Positions 42,449-50,719 of a DNA stretch of 64,000 nucleotides are shown here, one piece after another. Position 1 is the stretch's first letter, and the number at the start of each line of letters is the position of its first letter. Made by a program: the position numbers and the translations under genes. The notes beneath the pieces were generated by a model that was given only the letters and a program-made list of their open reading frames with translations, did not search any database and was not told where the DNA came from. This DNA comes from Nocardioides sp. L-11A (GTDB lineage Bacteria > Actinomycetota > Actinomycetes > Propionibacteriales > Nocardioidaceae), in contig CP124680.1 in the NCBI GenBank assembly GCA_029961745.1, positions 5,270,001-5,334,000 on the forward strand, read 5' to 3'.

Positions 42449-43042
42449 ATGCGGGTACGGGGACGGACGATCGGCGGCCTGCTGCTCGTGGTGGTGCTGG
42501 CGGCCGGGTGCGGCGACGACGGGGGTACGTCGTCGGACCCGGCCCCGGCAGCGTCCACAGCAACCGGAACGGACGGCACGGACGGCACCGGCAGGACCGA
42601 CGGGGACCCCGGCGACGAGGTCACCCTGCCGGTCTTCTGCGACCTGGTGAGTGCCGACCAGCTCACCGCGGCGGTGGGGGCCGCGGTGACCACGAGCACC
42701 GGCCCGTTCGACGGCTGTGAGTTCGACCAGGAGGATCCGCGCGCCCTCAGCGGCTCACTCGGGGCGGTCGACGTCGCGGCGGGGGGCGGCTATGAGGCCT
42801 ACCAGTCCGGCTCGCAGGGTGCGATGGACGAGCCGGTCCGGCACGACATCGACGGCCTCGGGGACGCGGCGTACGTCGACATCGGCACCGTCGCGGGCGG
42901 CGCGAACCTCCAGGTCGGCGGTGGCGTGCTCGTCGGCGACGTGGTCTACACGCTCAACCTCGCACAGGGCACCGGCATGAGCGAGGACGAGCTGGTCGCG
43001 ATCAGCGAGCAGCTGCTGCGACTCATGGTCGACGCCACCTGA
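42449..43042 (+). CDS. secreted lipoprotein (DUF3558-like)
   Basis: A 197-residue lipoprotein: MRVRGRTIGG n-region, hydrophobic core and lipobox LAAGC (Cys about residue 21), a Thr/Asp-rich linker (GTDGTDGTGRTDG) and a C-terminal globular domain with two Cys (LPVFCDLVS and FDGCEFDQED) resembling DUF3558-type mycobacterial/actinobacterial lipoproteins. Function unknown. GAAGGAG precedes ATG 42449. It sits 54 bp upstream of another secreted-protein gene on the same strand. Confidence 0.75.
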   Translation: MRVRGRTIGGLLLVVVLAAGCGDDGGTSSDPAPAASTATGTDGTDGTGRTDGDPGDEVTLPVFCDLVSADQLTAAVGAAVTTSTGPFDGCEFDQEDPRALSGSLGAVDVAAGGGYEAYQSGSQGAMDEPVRHDIDGLGDAAYVDIGTVAGGANLQVGGGVLVGDVVYTLNLAQGTGMSEDELVAISEQLLRLMVDAT

Positions 43043-43096
43043 GGGCCCGCCGGCCACGCTCATCCATCCGACACCAGCGACAGATCAGGAGCCGTC

Positions 43097-43678
43097 ATGG
43101 CACTCATCAGCAGATCCGGGATCGTCACCATCGTCGCGGCCACGGGCCTCGTCCTGACCGCCGGCACGAGCGGCGCGGTCGCCGGCGCGATGATCACCGG
43201 CAAGCAGATCAAGAACAACACCGTGACCACCAAGGACATCAAGAACGGCTCCCTCACCGGCGTCGACGTCGCCGACGGGTCGCTCGACGTCGCCGACCTC
43301 TCGGCCGCGGTGCGATCCGGGCTGGGCGATGTCACGATCTCCGGCTACGCCGGCGTCAGCCCCGGGCCGGCGACCCTCCGATCGGCGCCGGCGGGCGTGT
43401 CGGTCAGCGTCTCCTGGCCGGCCACCGGCATCGCCTGTCTGCGGGTGAGCGGCAGCGCCCCGCCCATCACCATGGCGAACGCCGTGCTGGTCGCCTCACC
43501 CGACTACCCGAACGACGGCACCGGCTCCGGGGTGAACGGCAGGAGCACCCTGGTCGAGTCCTACGGCTCGCCCAACCAGACGAACTGTGCCGACGGGTTC
43601 GCGGTCGCCACCTTCCTGCGCGACAGCGCGAACGGCAACACGCTGAGCACCCAGCCGTTCGTGTTCCTCATCGGCTGA
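43097..43678 (+). CDS. secreted protein with tandem IKN/GSL repeat motif
   Basis: A 193-residue secreted protein with a signal peptide (to about residue 26) followed by short repeats GKQIKNNTVTTKDIKNGSLTG / VDVADGSLDVADL, a beta-solenoid-like motif common in secreted actinobacterial proteins, and a C-terminal domain with two Cys (GIACLRVSG, NCADGFAV). Probably a surface or exported structural protein; no enzymatic signature. It ends just before a triple-palindrome repeat. Confidence 0.7.
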   Translation: MALISRSGIVTIVAATGLVLTAGTSGAVAGAMITGKQIKNNTVTTKDIKNGSLTGVDVADGSLDVADLSAAVRSGLGDVTISGYAGVSPGPATLRSAPAGVSVSVSWPATGIACLRVSGSAPPITMANAVLVASPDYPNDGTGSGVNGRSTLVESYGSPNQTNCADGFAVATFLRDSANGNTLSTQPFVFLIG

Positions 43679-43714
43679 TATCCCGAAAGCGCCTGCGCCG
43701 GCTGCGCGCGGTCG

Positions 43715-43801
43715 GAACAACCGGTCGACCGGTTGTTCTGTCACTTGTCGGGCGTTGCAACGCCCGTCAAGTGACGGAATCGCCGGTCGACCGGTGATTC
43801 C
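43715..43801. repeat. triple-palindrome array, family B copy 1
   Basis: Three consecutive palindromes: a perfect 24-bp one centred on GGTCGACC (43715-43738, GAACAACC... type), a 36-bp one GTCACTTG-t-CGGGCGTTGCAACGCCCG-t-CAAGTGAC (43740-43775) with one mismatched pair, and a 26-bp one GGAATC-g-CCGGTCGACCGG-t-GATTCC (43776-43801). A related array in opposite order lies at 60958-61064. It is in the convergent gap before the DUF2470 stop. Confidence 0.85.
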
Positions 43802-43809
43802 TCCCCGGA

Positions 43810-44124
43810 TCAGTGCGGGCGCGGCTCCACGCCGAGCGCGACGCACGCGGCGTCGTACAGCGCGACCACCTCGCGGCGGATCTCCGCACGCTCGGCGATC
43901 GGGCCGCCCGGCCAGAGGATCCGCCGCTCGCCGAGCGGCCCCTCGGGCCCGATCACCGTCCACGTGCCGGCCTCGCCGTCCACGTCGCTCATCGACGCGG
44001 CGGTCGCCTCGGGGACGCCGTGGGCGCGGACGATGAGCAGGTTGTCGTCGAGATGGTCGCCGTTCATGTGCGCGAGCACCGCGTCGACGACCGCGGGGTC
44101 GAAGGCGTGCGGCACGGAGCTCAC
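43810..44124 (-). CDS. DUF2470 domain protein
   Basis: A 104-residue protein matching the DUF2470 fold (VDAVLAHMNGDHLDDNLLIVRAHG, then a short beta domain and a C-terminal helix ending in AACVALGVEPRPH). This domain is found at the C-terminus of HugZ-like heme oxygenases/flavin-binding proteins and as stand-alone proteins; the HMNGDH motif suggests heme or flavin contact. The start GTG 44124 overlaps the M13 peptidase stop (GTGA), so it is cotranslated with it. Confidence 0.8.
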   Translation of the reverse strand: MSSVPHAFDPAVVDAVLAHMNGDHLDDNLLIVRAHGVPEATAASMSDVDGEAGTWTVIGPEGPLGERRILWPGGPIAERAEIRREVVALYDAACVALGVEPRPH

Positions 44125-46088
44125 CAGATCCGCACCCGGTCGGCCGGGTCCAGCCAGAGTCCGTCGCCGGGGGCGGTGCCGAAGACCTCGTGGAACTCGT
44201 CGAGGTTGCGCACGATGTTGGCGCGGAACTCCGGCGGGCTGTGCGGGTCGATGGTGAGGTACTGCTGCTCCTGTTCGAGGCGTCGCTTGGTGCGCCAGAC
44301 GTAGGCCCAGTTGAGGAACAGGGTCCTGCGGTCCTCCTCCGTGGCCGCGCCGCCCCCCGAGCGCACGGCGATCTGGAAGGCGGTGTGCGCGATGGTCAGT
44401 CCACCGAGGTCGCCGATGTTCTCGCCGACGGTGAGCGCACCGTTGACGTGCTCGCCGGGCAGGTTGCGGGGCGAGAACCCGTCGTACTGGGCGATCAGGG
44501 CCTTCGACTTCACCTCGAAGGCGGCCTTGTCGTCGGCGGTCCACCAGTCGTTGAGGTTGCCCTCGCCGTCGTACTGCGCACCCTGGTCGTCGAACCCGTG
44601 CCCGACCTCGTGCCCGATCACCGCGCCGATGCCGCCGTAGTTCTCGGCCGGGAGCGCGTCGGGACTGAAGAACGGCTTCTGCAGGATCCCCGCCGGGAAG
44701 CAGATCTCGTTGGTGCCGGGGTTGTAGTAGGCGTTGACCGTCTGCGGCAGCATGAACCACTCGTCGCGGTCGACCGGCGCGCCGATCTTGGCGAGCTGGC
44801 GGTCGGTCTCGAAGCCGGCCGCGGCCTGGGCGTTGGCCACCAGGTCGTCCGGTACGACGACCAGCGCGCTGTAGTCGCGGAAGCGCTCCGGGTAGCCGAT
44901 CTTGGGCCGGAAGGTCGCGAGCTTCTCGTAGGCCCGCTCCTTGGTCTCGTCGGTCATCCAGTCGAGCCGGCTGATCGACTGGCGGTAGGCGGCGAGCAGG
45001 TTGGCGACCAGCTCGTCCATCATCGCCTTGGACGTCGGCGGGAAGTGCCGCGCGACGTACTCCCGGCCGACCGCCTCGCCCATCGCACCCTCGACGAAGG
45101 ACACCGCGCGCTTCCAGCGGGCCCGCAGCTCCGGCGTACCGGACAGGGTGCGGCCGTAGAAGTCGAAGTTGGTCTGCACCAGCTCGTCGGTGAGGTACGG
45201 CGCCGCGGAGCGCAGCACGCGGGACAGGAACCAGTCGCGCCAGATCTCGACCGGCGTCGCCTCGAGGACTCCGGACAGGTGCTGGAGGTACGACGGCTGG
45301 CGCACCACGACCTCGGCGATCGTGGCGTGCTCCCCGTCGAGACGGCCGCCGAGGTTGGTGATGTAGGCGTCCCAGTCGAAGGCCGGGCACAGCGCCGTGA
45401 GCTCGGCGGCGCTCAGCAGGTTGTAGGTCTTCTGGACGTCCCGGGTCTCCGCGCGCTCCCAGTGCCCCTTGGCCAGGTCGGTGTCGAGCTCGAGGATCCG
45501 CTGCGCCGCGCCCGCGGGGTCGGCGTGGCCGCCGAGCGTGAGCAGGCGGGTGAGGTACCCGACGTAGGCCTCGCGGATCTCGGCGAACTTGTCGTCGCGG
45601 TAGTACGACTCGTCGGGCAGGCCGAGCCCGCCCTGCACGATGTGGAAGAGGTAGCGGTCGGACTGGCGGTCGTCGGTGTCGACATAGGAGCCGAAGAGGC
45701 CGTAGCCGCCGATCCGCTCGAACTCGCCGAGGAAGGCGGCCAGGTCGCGGACGTCGCGCAGACCGGCGACCGCGTCGATGAGCGGCTGTGCCGGAGCGAT
45801 CCCGGCGGCCTCCACACGGTCGGTGTCCATGAAGGAGTTGAAGAGGTCGGCGATCTTGCGGGCGTCGGCGTCGCCGCCGCCCCCGTCGCTGGCCGCGGCC
45901 AGCTCGGTGATGATCACCCGCACGTCCTCCTCGGCCTGGTCGGCGAGCTGGACGAACGGGCCCCAGCTGGAGCGGTCGGACGGGATCTCCGTCTCGGTCA
46001 GCCAGGTGCCGTTGACGTGGCCGAAGAGGTCGTCCTGGGGACGGATGCCGAGGTCCATGCCCGGCCGGGCGTCATCGAGGATGCTCAC
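44121..46088 (-). CDS. M13-family (neprilysin/PepO-like) zinc metallopeptidase
   Basis: A 655-residue M13 peptidase without a signal peptide, so probably cytosolic like PepO. The zinc motif HEVGH (VIGHEVGHGFDDQGAQYDGEG) is near residue 490, preceded by the substrate motif NAYYNPGTNEICFPAGIL and followed by ENIGDLGGLTIAHTAF, the third zinc-ligand region. It cleaves peptides and small proteins at hydrophobic residues. GTG 46088 has TAGGCT 6 nt upstream. Confidence 0.93.
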   Translation of the reverse strand: MSILDDARPGMDLGIRPQDDLFGHVNGTWLTETEIPSDRSSWGPFVQLADQAEEDVRVIITELAAASDGGGGDADARKIADLFNSFMDTDRVEAAGIAPAQPLIDAVAGLRDVRDLAAFLGEFERIGGYGLFGSYVDTDDRQSDRYLFHIVQGGLGLPDESYYRDDKFAEIREAYVGYLTRLLTLGGHADPAGAAQRILELDTDLAKGHWERAETRDVQKTYNLLSAAELTALCPAFDWDAYITNLGGRLDGEHATIAEVVVRQPSYLQHLSGVLEATPVEIWRDWFLSRVLRSAAPYLTDELVQTNFDFYGRTLSGTPELRARWKRAVSFVEGAMGEAVGREYVARHFPPTSKAMMDELVANLLAAYRQSISRLDWMTDETKERAYEKLATFRPKIGYPERFRDYSALVVVPDDLVANAQAAAGFETDRQLAKIGAPVDRDEWFMLPQTVNAYYNPGTNEICFPAGILQKPFFSPDALPAENYGGIGAVIGHEVGHGFDDQGAQYDGEGNLNDWWTADDKAAFEVKSKALIAQYDGFSPRNLPGEHVNGALTVGENIGDLGGLTIAHTAFQIAVRSGGGAATEEDRRTLFLNWAYVWRTKRRLEQEQQYLTIDPHSPPEFRANIVRNLDEFHEVFGTAPGDGLWLDPADRVRIW

Positions 46089-46193
46089 GCACCGAGCCTA
46101 CGCAGTGGGGGCCAAGCCCGTCTGCCGGGACCATCGTCCTGATTTTCCGGGACGATGCTCAGACCGCACACCCGGGTCACCGATCGGTGGTCC

Positions 46194-46727
46194 ATGATCC
46201 GCCTACTCGGAATGGTGGGGTGCCTCGCGCTCGGGCTGGCGCTGCTCGCGCCGCTGTCGGCCGGAGCGAGCGTCGGTACGGCGCCGGCGGCTGTGCTGCG
46301 ACCGGCGTCGCCGGACGTCGTCCCGGCCCGCAAGCTGGTGCAGCGCGCCATGGAGGACCGGATCCTCGAGCTGACCAACGCCGAGCGCACCCACCACGGC
46401 TGCCGGCCGCTGAAGTTCTCGAAGAAGCTGCGCAAGGCGGCACGGCGGCACACCGTGGCGATGGCGGTCGCGGGCGTGATGTCGCACCAGCTGCCCGGCG
46501 AGGCGAAGTTCTCGACCCGGATCTCGCGGGCCGGCTACCGCGGCTGGACGCTGGTGGCGGAGAACATCGCGCGGGGGTTCAGCTCGCCTGAGGCCGTGAC
46601 GACCGCGTGGATGAACAGCCCCAGCCACCGCAAGAACATCCTCAACTGCCGGCTGCGCGACCTCGGGGTCGGCGTCGTGCTCCAGGACGACCAGCTGTGG
46701 TGGACCCAGGACTTCGGTGTGCGCTGA
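46194..46727 (+). CDS. secreted CAP-domain protein 1
   Basis: A 177-residue secreted CAP (SCP/PR1/YkwD-like) protein: signal peptide (MIRLLGMVGCLALGLALLAP) and a CAP core with LTNAERTHHGCRPLKFSKKLRKAARRHTVAMA, the AENIARGFSSPEAV motif and MNSPSHRKNIL; Cys pairs suggest a disulfide. CAP proteins bind lipids or ions; bacterial roles are mostly unknown. ATG 46194 is chosen for GGTGG upstream and the signal peptide; an upstream ATG at 46155 is possible. First of three tandem paralogues. Confidence 0.85.
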   Translation: MIRLLGMVGCLALGLALLAPLSAGASVGTAPAAVLRPASPDVVPARKLVQRAMEDRILELTNAERTHHGCRPLKFSKKLRKAARRHTVAMAVAGVMSHQLPGEAKFSTRISRAGYRGWTLVAENIARGFSSPEAVTTAWMNSPSHRKNILNCRLRDLGVGVVLQDDQLWWTQDFGVR

Positions 46728-46781
46728 GCTCTCCCGCGGTCCCTGCCGCGACAGCGACGGAGCGGACGATCGCGCGATTTT

Positions 46782-46801
46782 GCTAGCCCTTCGGGACTAG
46801 C
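46782..46801. other. small hairpin between CAP genes
   Basis: GCTAGCCCttcGGGaCTAGC forms a bulged 8-bp hairpin in the 131-bp gap between the first and second CAP genes. It could be a weak terminator or part of the next promoter; no other structure is evident. Confidence 0.3.
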
Positions 46802-46858
46802 CGACCCGAGCCGGTGCACCGACGCGGGCAGGACCCTCCGGACACCACGATCGGGGAC

Positions 46859-47365
46859 ATGCTGCGCCGCTGCTCCCGGACCCTCCTGACGGCACTCCTG
46901 ACCGTCCTCGTCGTCCTGACGTCGCCGCCGCCGGCACCCGCCACCGCCTCCCCCGCCGGAGGCGAGGACCTCCTGCTCGCACCGACCCTCGAGCAGCGGG
47001 TGATCAGGCTGGTGAACCGGCACCGCGCCGACGCCGGCTGCGGCCCGGTGCGCCTGCACCGCAAGCTGCGGCGCGCGGCCCGGGGGCACAGCGTGAGCAT
47101 GGCGACGGCAGGGACCATGGCGCACTACCTCCCCGGCGAGCCGACGCTCGGGCAGCGGGCCGCCGCGGCCGGGTACGACGACTGGCGCCGGCTCGCCGAG
47201 AACATCGCGACCGGCTACCCCACGCCGGGGGCGGTGATGCGGGCCTGGATGGACAGCCCGAGCCATCGCGCGAACATCCTCGACTGCGGCCTGCGCGAGA
47301 TCGGGGTGGGCGTGGTCCGGCACGGTCCCCGGCTGTGGTGGACCCAGGACTTCGGACGCCGCTGA
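46859..47365 (+). CDS. secreted CAP-domain protein 2
   Basis: A 168-residue secreted CAP protein with signal peptide (MLRRCSRTLLTALLTVLVVL, cleavage after ATA about residue 31). The CAP core retains VNRHRADAGCGPVRLHRKLRRAARGHSVSMA, LAENIATGYPTPGAV and MDSPSHRANILDCGL, so the four acid/His residues are conserved as in its upstream paralogue. Function unknown, probably envelope. Start ATG 46859 follows GGGGAC. Confidence 0.85.
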   Translation: MLRRCSRTLLTALLTVLVVLTSPPPAPATASPAGGEDLLLAPTLEQRVIRLVNRHRADAGCGPVRLHRKLRRAARGHSVSMATAGTMAHYLPGEPTLGQRAAAAGYDDWRRLAENIATGYPTPGAVMRAWMDSPSHRANILDCGLREIGVGVVRHGPRLWWTQDFGRR

Positions 47366-47386
47366 CGCGCGGGCCCGATCCCCGCC

Positions 47387-47914
47387 ATGATGCTCTGCGT
47401 GCGCGCGGCCTCCCTGCTCCTGACCGTCGCGGCGACCCTGCTGACGCTGCTCCCGGCGCCGTGGGTCGCCGCTCACCCGTCGACCCACGACCGGGCCACG
47501 GCTGCCGGCACGCCGCCGGCGGTGGACACCGCCCGGATCGAGGTGCGACTGCTCGGCCGGGTCAACGGCGTGCGGCGCAAGGCCGGCTGTCGGCCGCTGC
47601 GTCCCGTGGACGGTCTCCACGGGACGGCGCTCGCCCACTCCGCGGCGATGGCCGCCGGGCGCACCCTCTCCCATCAGGTGCCGGGCGAGGCCAGCCTGCG
47701 CGAGCGCATCGCGGCCGCGGGGTACGGCGACGCCTCCCGCGTCGGCGAGGTGGTGGCCATGGGGCCGATGAGTGCCCGCGGCGCCGTGAAGCGGTGGCTG
47801 GCGAGCCCGCCGCATCGCGCCGTGCTGCTCGGCTGCAGGTTCCGGCTGGCCGGGCTGGGCGTGCACGCGGCGGGACGCCAGCTGTGGTGGACGGTCGACC
47901 TGGTCCGCCCCTGA
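47387..47914 (+). CDS. secreted CAP-domain protein 3, divergent
   Basis: A 175-residue paralogue with a signal peptide (MMLCVRAASLLLTVAATLLTLL). The CAP core is more diverged: GEVVAMGPMSARGAV replaces AENIA..., while LAHSAAMAAGRTLSHQVPGEASLRERIAAAGYG and ASPPHRAVLLGC are kept. The change at the AENIA position may alter ligand or metal binding. It is 21 bp downstream of paralogue 2 and co-directional. Confidence 0.8.
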   Translation: MMLCVRAASLLLTVAATLLTLLPAPWVAAHPSTHDRATAAGTPPAVDTARIEVRLLGRVNGVRRKAGCRPLRPVDGLHGTALAHSAAMAAGRTLSHQVPGEASLRERIAAAGYGDASRVGEVVAMGPMSARGAVKRWLASPPHRAVLLGCRFRLAGLGVHAAGRQLWWTVDLVRP

Positions 47915-47994
47915 GAACGCGTTCTGAGCGAACGGATCCCGGCGGGTCCGGGCCGACCATTGCCTCGGCGGCGTGCGGCTGCGAGGCTCGGCAC

Positions 47995-48447
47995 GTGCCC
48001 GTCGTACCGCCACCCGTGTTCGCCCTGGCCGCTGGGGTCGCCCAGCACCTGCTGGCTCCCGAGCGGCCGGCCGGACGGCCGCGGAGGATCGCTGCGGCGG
48101 CGATCGCCGCCGCGTCGCTCGGGCTGGACGCCGGCGCCATGGCGGCCTTCCGCCGTCACCACACGACGGTGAACCCCCTCGATCCCGCCCAGGCGTCGAC
48201 CATGGTGACGGGCGGGGTCTTCGGGGTGACCCGGAACCCGATGTACGTCGGGATGGCGGGCCTGCTCACCGCACACGCCGTCCGGCGCGGCGGCTGGCTG
48301 ACCCCGCTCCCCGTCGCGGCGTTCGTCGTCCTCATCGACCGGCTCCAGATCCCGGCGGAGGAGGCCGCGATGGAGCGCAACTTCGGCGAGGCGTACACCG
48401 ACTACCGGGCCCGAGTGCCGCGCTGGCTACCGGTCGGCCCGCGCTGA
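47995..48447 (+). CDS. isoprenylcysteine/phospholipid methyltransferase family protein
   Basis: A 150-residue membrane protein of the ICMT/PEMT family: hydrophobic segments around VFALAAGVAQHLLAP, GVFGVTRNPMYVGMAGLLTAHAV and PLPVAAFVVLIDRLQ, then the conserved EEAAMERNFGEAYTDYRARVPRWL, whose RNP and EE..Y..Y..RV form the SAM-binding core. It probably methylates a lipid or small membrane substrate. The GTG at 47995 is supported by GAGGCT 6 nt upstream, close to the leaderless pattern. Confidence 0.8.
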   Translation: MPVVPPPVFALAAGVAQHLLAPERPAGRPRRIAAAAIAAASLGLDAGAMAAFRRHHTTVNPLDPAQASTMVTGGVFGVTRNPMYVGMAGLLTAHAVRRGGWLTPLPVAAFVVLIDRLQIPAEEAAMERNFGEAYTDYRARVPRWLPVGPR

Positions 48448-48492
48448 ACGAGCCGCCGAGCTCCGACTCGGCACCGGTCGCCTCGATGGGGC

Positions 48493-49689
48493 TCAGGACC
48501 GGTCGGCGCGCCGGAACGAGACCCGCACCGTGTGGTCGGTCGTGTCCAGGGTGGCCTCGACCCAGGCCGAGGCGCGCTCCATGGCGTACGCGTCGGTGTA
48601 CCAGCTGGCGTCGACGGTCGCGTCGCAGCGGTGCCGGCCGCCGTCGTAGGAGCGGCACTCGTCCAGGGTGATCGCACCGAACGGCTCCCCGGCGACGGGG
48701 GCGGTGAAGCCCGGGCCGGTCAGCCATGCCTCGAGGTCGGCCGGGGTGAACGACTCGGGTACGCCGAAGGAGCGGCTGAACGACTCCCCGCTGTCGCTGT
48801 CGGAGGCGCCCTCGTCGTACCGGATCCAGTCCGCGGGGACGGGCATCGACCGGGACCGCGCCACCACCTCGGCATCGACCTCCCAGTCCGGCTCGACGTA
48901 CTGCCGATAGGTGACCTGGACGTCGACCTCGGCCACCTCGGGGTCGTACGGCGAGGGGTCGCTGCGCTGGACGTACACGAAGTACTCCGGCTCCGCCCCC
49001 GCCGGCGGGACGAGCTGGGCCCGGCACTCCTGCTGTTCGGCGTCGCAGCGCACGACCCGGATCGCGCCGAAGGAAGGCCCGCGCGGGCTCTCGGACCAGT
49101 CCGGCGAGGCCAGCCACGCCCGGAGATCGGCGAAGCCGTAGGCCGCCGGCACGTCGTAGGTCAGCCAGTGACGCATGTTCGGGTGATGGTTGCCGCCGTC
49201 GTCGCCCTTCTCGGACGCGGTCAGCTCCCAGTCGTCCGGGACCGGCATGGCGGCCACCCTGGCCGGCAGGGAGCGGATCTCGGCGGTACCGAACAGGTGC
49301 CACCACCGGCCGTCCACGGTCACGAACACGGCGGCCGCGAAGACGCCGCCGATCATCACGATCTGCAGCGCCCAGCGGAGCAGGCCGAGCCCGAGCGCCG
49401 TGCCGGGCGAGTACGCCGCCAGGTGCTCGCCGTGCCCGACGCCCCGGGTCGCGACCGTGCCCCAGAAGCCGAGCGTCCACAGCAGGGTCATCGAGACGAC
49501 CACCGCGAACGTCCACATCACGATCGCCGGCAGCACCCGGGCGTCGTAGAACGCGGGGAGCAGGAACAGCCCCCAGCCGGCCCAGGCCACGACGACGGCG
49601 CCGAGGTTGGCGACGACCAGGATCGCGGCCGCGCGGCCGGCGCCGCCGCTGCTCCAGCCGGACAGGTAGGCGACGAGTCGCCGCAGCAT
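48493..49689 (-). CDS. membrane protein with long extracytoplasmic domain
   Basis: A 398-residue protein with three hydrophobic segments in the first 130 residues (AAAILVVANLGAVVVAWAGWG, VLPAIVMWTFAVVVSMTLLW, LRWALQIVMIGGVFAAAVFV) and a large extracytoplasmic domain made of two similar halves, each with a pair of Cys (RCDAEQQECRAQL; LDECRSYDGGRHRC) and MPVP..DW. The internal duplication suggests a two-lobed binding domain; function unrecognised. It is 8 bp downstream of the quinone oxidoreductase stop on the same strand. Confidence 0.65.
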   Translation of the reverse strand: MLRRLVAYLSGWSSGGAGRAAAILVVANLGAVVVAWAGWGLFLLPAFYDARVLPAIVMWTFAVVVSMTLLWTLGFWGTVATRGVGHGEHLAAYSPGTALGLGLLRWALQIVMIGGVFAAAVFVTVDGRWWHLFGTAEIRSLPARVAAMPVPDDWELTASEKGDDGGNHHPNMRHWLTYDVPAAYGFADLRAWLASPDWSESPRGPSFGAIRVVRCDAEQQECRAQLVPPAGAEPEYFVYVQRSDPSPYDPEVAEVDVQVTYRQYVEPDWEVDAEVVARSRSMPVPADWIRYDEGASDSDSGESFSRSFGVPESFTPADLEAWLTGPGFTAPVAGEPFGAITLDECRSYDGGRHRCDATVDASWYTDAYAMERASAWVEATLDTTDHTVRVSFRRADRS

Positions 49690-49697
49690 GGCGTCGT

Positions 49698-50663
49698 TCA
49701 GTCCCGCAGGCGCACGACGAGCTTGCCGAGCGCCGCGCGGGCGTCCATGTCGGACAGCGCGCGGCCGAACTCGGCCATCGGGTAGACCTCGCCGACCGGC
49801 GGCTTGACGGCCCCGGACGCGATCATCGGCACCAGCTGCGCCCACTGCTGCTGGAGGTAGTCGGGCCGGGCGAAGGCGTAGGCGCCCCAGCCGACACCGC
49901 GGACGTCGATGTTGTTGAGCAGCAGCCGGTTGACCTTGACCTCGGGGATGCCCGCGCCCGCGGCGAAGCCGACGACGAGGAGACGTCCCTGCGGCGCCAG
50001 GACCCGCAGCGAGTCGGTGAACGCGTCGCCGCCGACGACATCGAGGACGACGTCGACGCCCCGGCCGCCGGTGAGCCCGTGGACGGCGTCCTTGAAGCCG
50101 GCGAACAGGACGGCCTCGTCGGCACCGGCCGCCCGCGCGTACGCCGCCTTCTCCTCGGTGCTCACCACGGCGATGCTCCGGGCGCCGAGCCCCTTCGCGA
50201 CCTGGATCGTCGCCGTGCCGACACCGCCGGCGGCACCGTGGACGAGGACCGTCTCGTCGGGGCGGAGCCCGGCCCGCTCGTCGAGGGCGAACAGCGCGGT
50301 GAGGTAGTTCATCGGCAGCGCGACGGCCTCGTCGAAGCTCACCTCGTCGGGGAGCGCGAAGGTCGCGTGCCGCGGGCCGGCGACCAGCTCGGCGGCGCCG
50401 CCGTACCCGCCGACACCGACGACCCGCTGCCCGGGCTCGAAGCCGGGGCCCGAGACCACGACGCCGGCGTAGTCGACACCGAGTGTGAACGGCGGCTCCG
50501 GGCGCAGCTGGTACTGGCCGCGGCTGAGCAGCAGGTCGGGGAAGGACACCCCGACGGTGTGCACCTCGACCAGCACGTCGTCGGGCCCGGGTGTCGGGTC
50601 GGGCACCTCCCGGACGACGACGTCGGCGGGACCGGAGGGGGTGACGACCTGGACTGCGCGCAT
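49698..50663 (-). CDS. NADPH:quinone oxidoreductase family protein (zinc-independent MDR)
   Basis: A 321-residue medium-chain reductase: GroES-like N-terminal half (VHTVGVSFPDLLLSRGQYQLRPEPP, LGVDYAGVV) and a Rossmann half with VLVHGAAGGVGTATIQVAKGLGA and STEEKAAYARAAGAD for NADPH. Catalytic-zinc Cys residues are absent, as in quinone reductases (QOR type). It would reduce quinones or enones. ATG 50663 has TACGCT 7 nt upstream. Confidence 0.88.
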   Translation of the reverse strand: MRAVQVVTPSGPADVVVREVPDPTPGPDDVLVEVHTVGVSFPDLLLSRGQYQLRPEPPFTLGVDYAGVVVSGPGFEPGQRVVGVGGYGGAAELVAGPRHATFALPDEVSFDEAVALPMNYLTALFALDERAGLRPDETVLVHGAAGGVGTATIQVAKGLGARSIAVVSTEEKAAYARAAGADEAVLFAGFKDAVHGLTGGRGVDVVLDVVGGDAFTDSLRVLAPQGRLLVVGFAAGAGIPEVKVNRLLLNNIDVRGVGWGAYAFARPDYLQQQWAQLVPMIASGAVKPPVGEVYPMAEFGRALSDMDARAALGKLVVRLRD

Positions 50664-50719
50664 GGTCGGGAGCGTACGCGGGGCGTTTGCCCGGGCCGGG
50701 TGCCGGGCAGGGACCGCAG

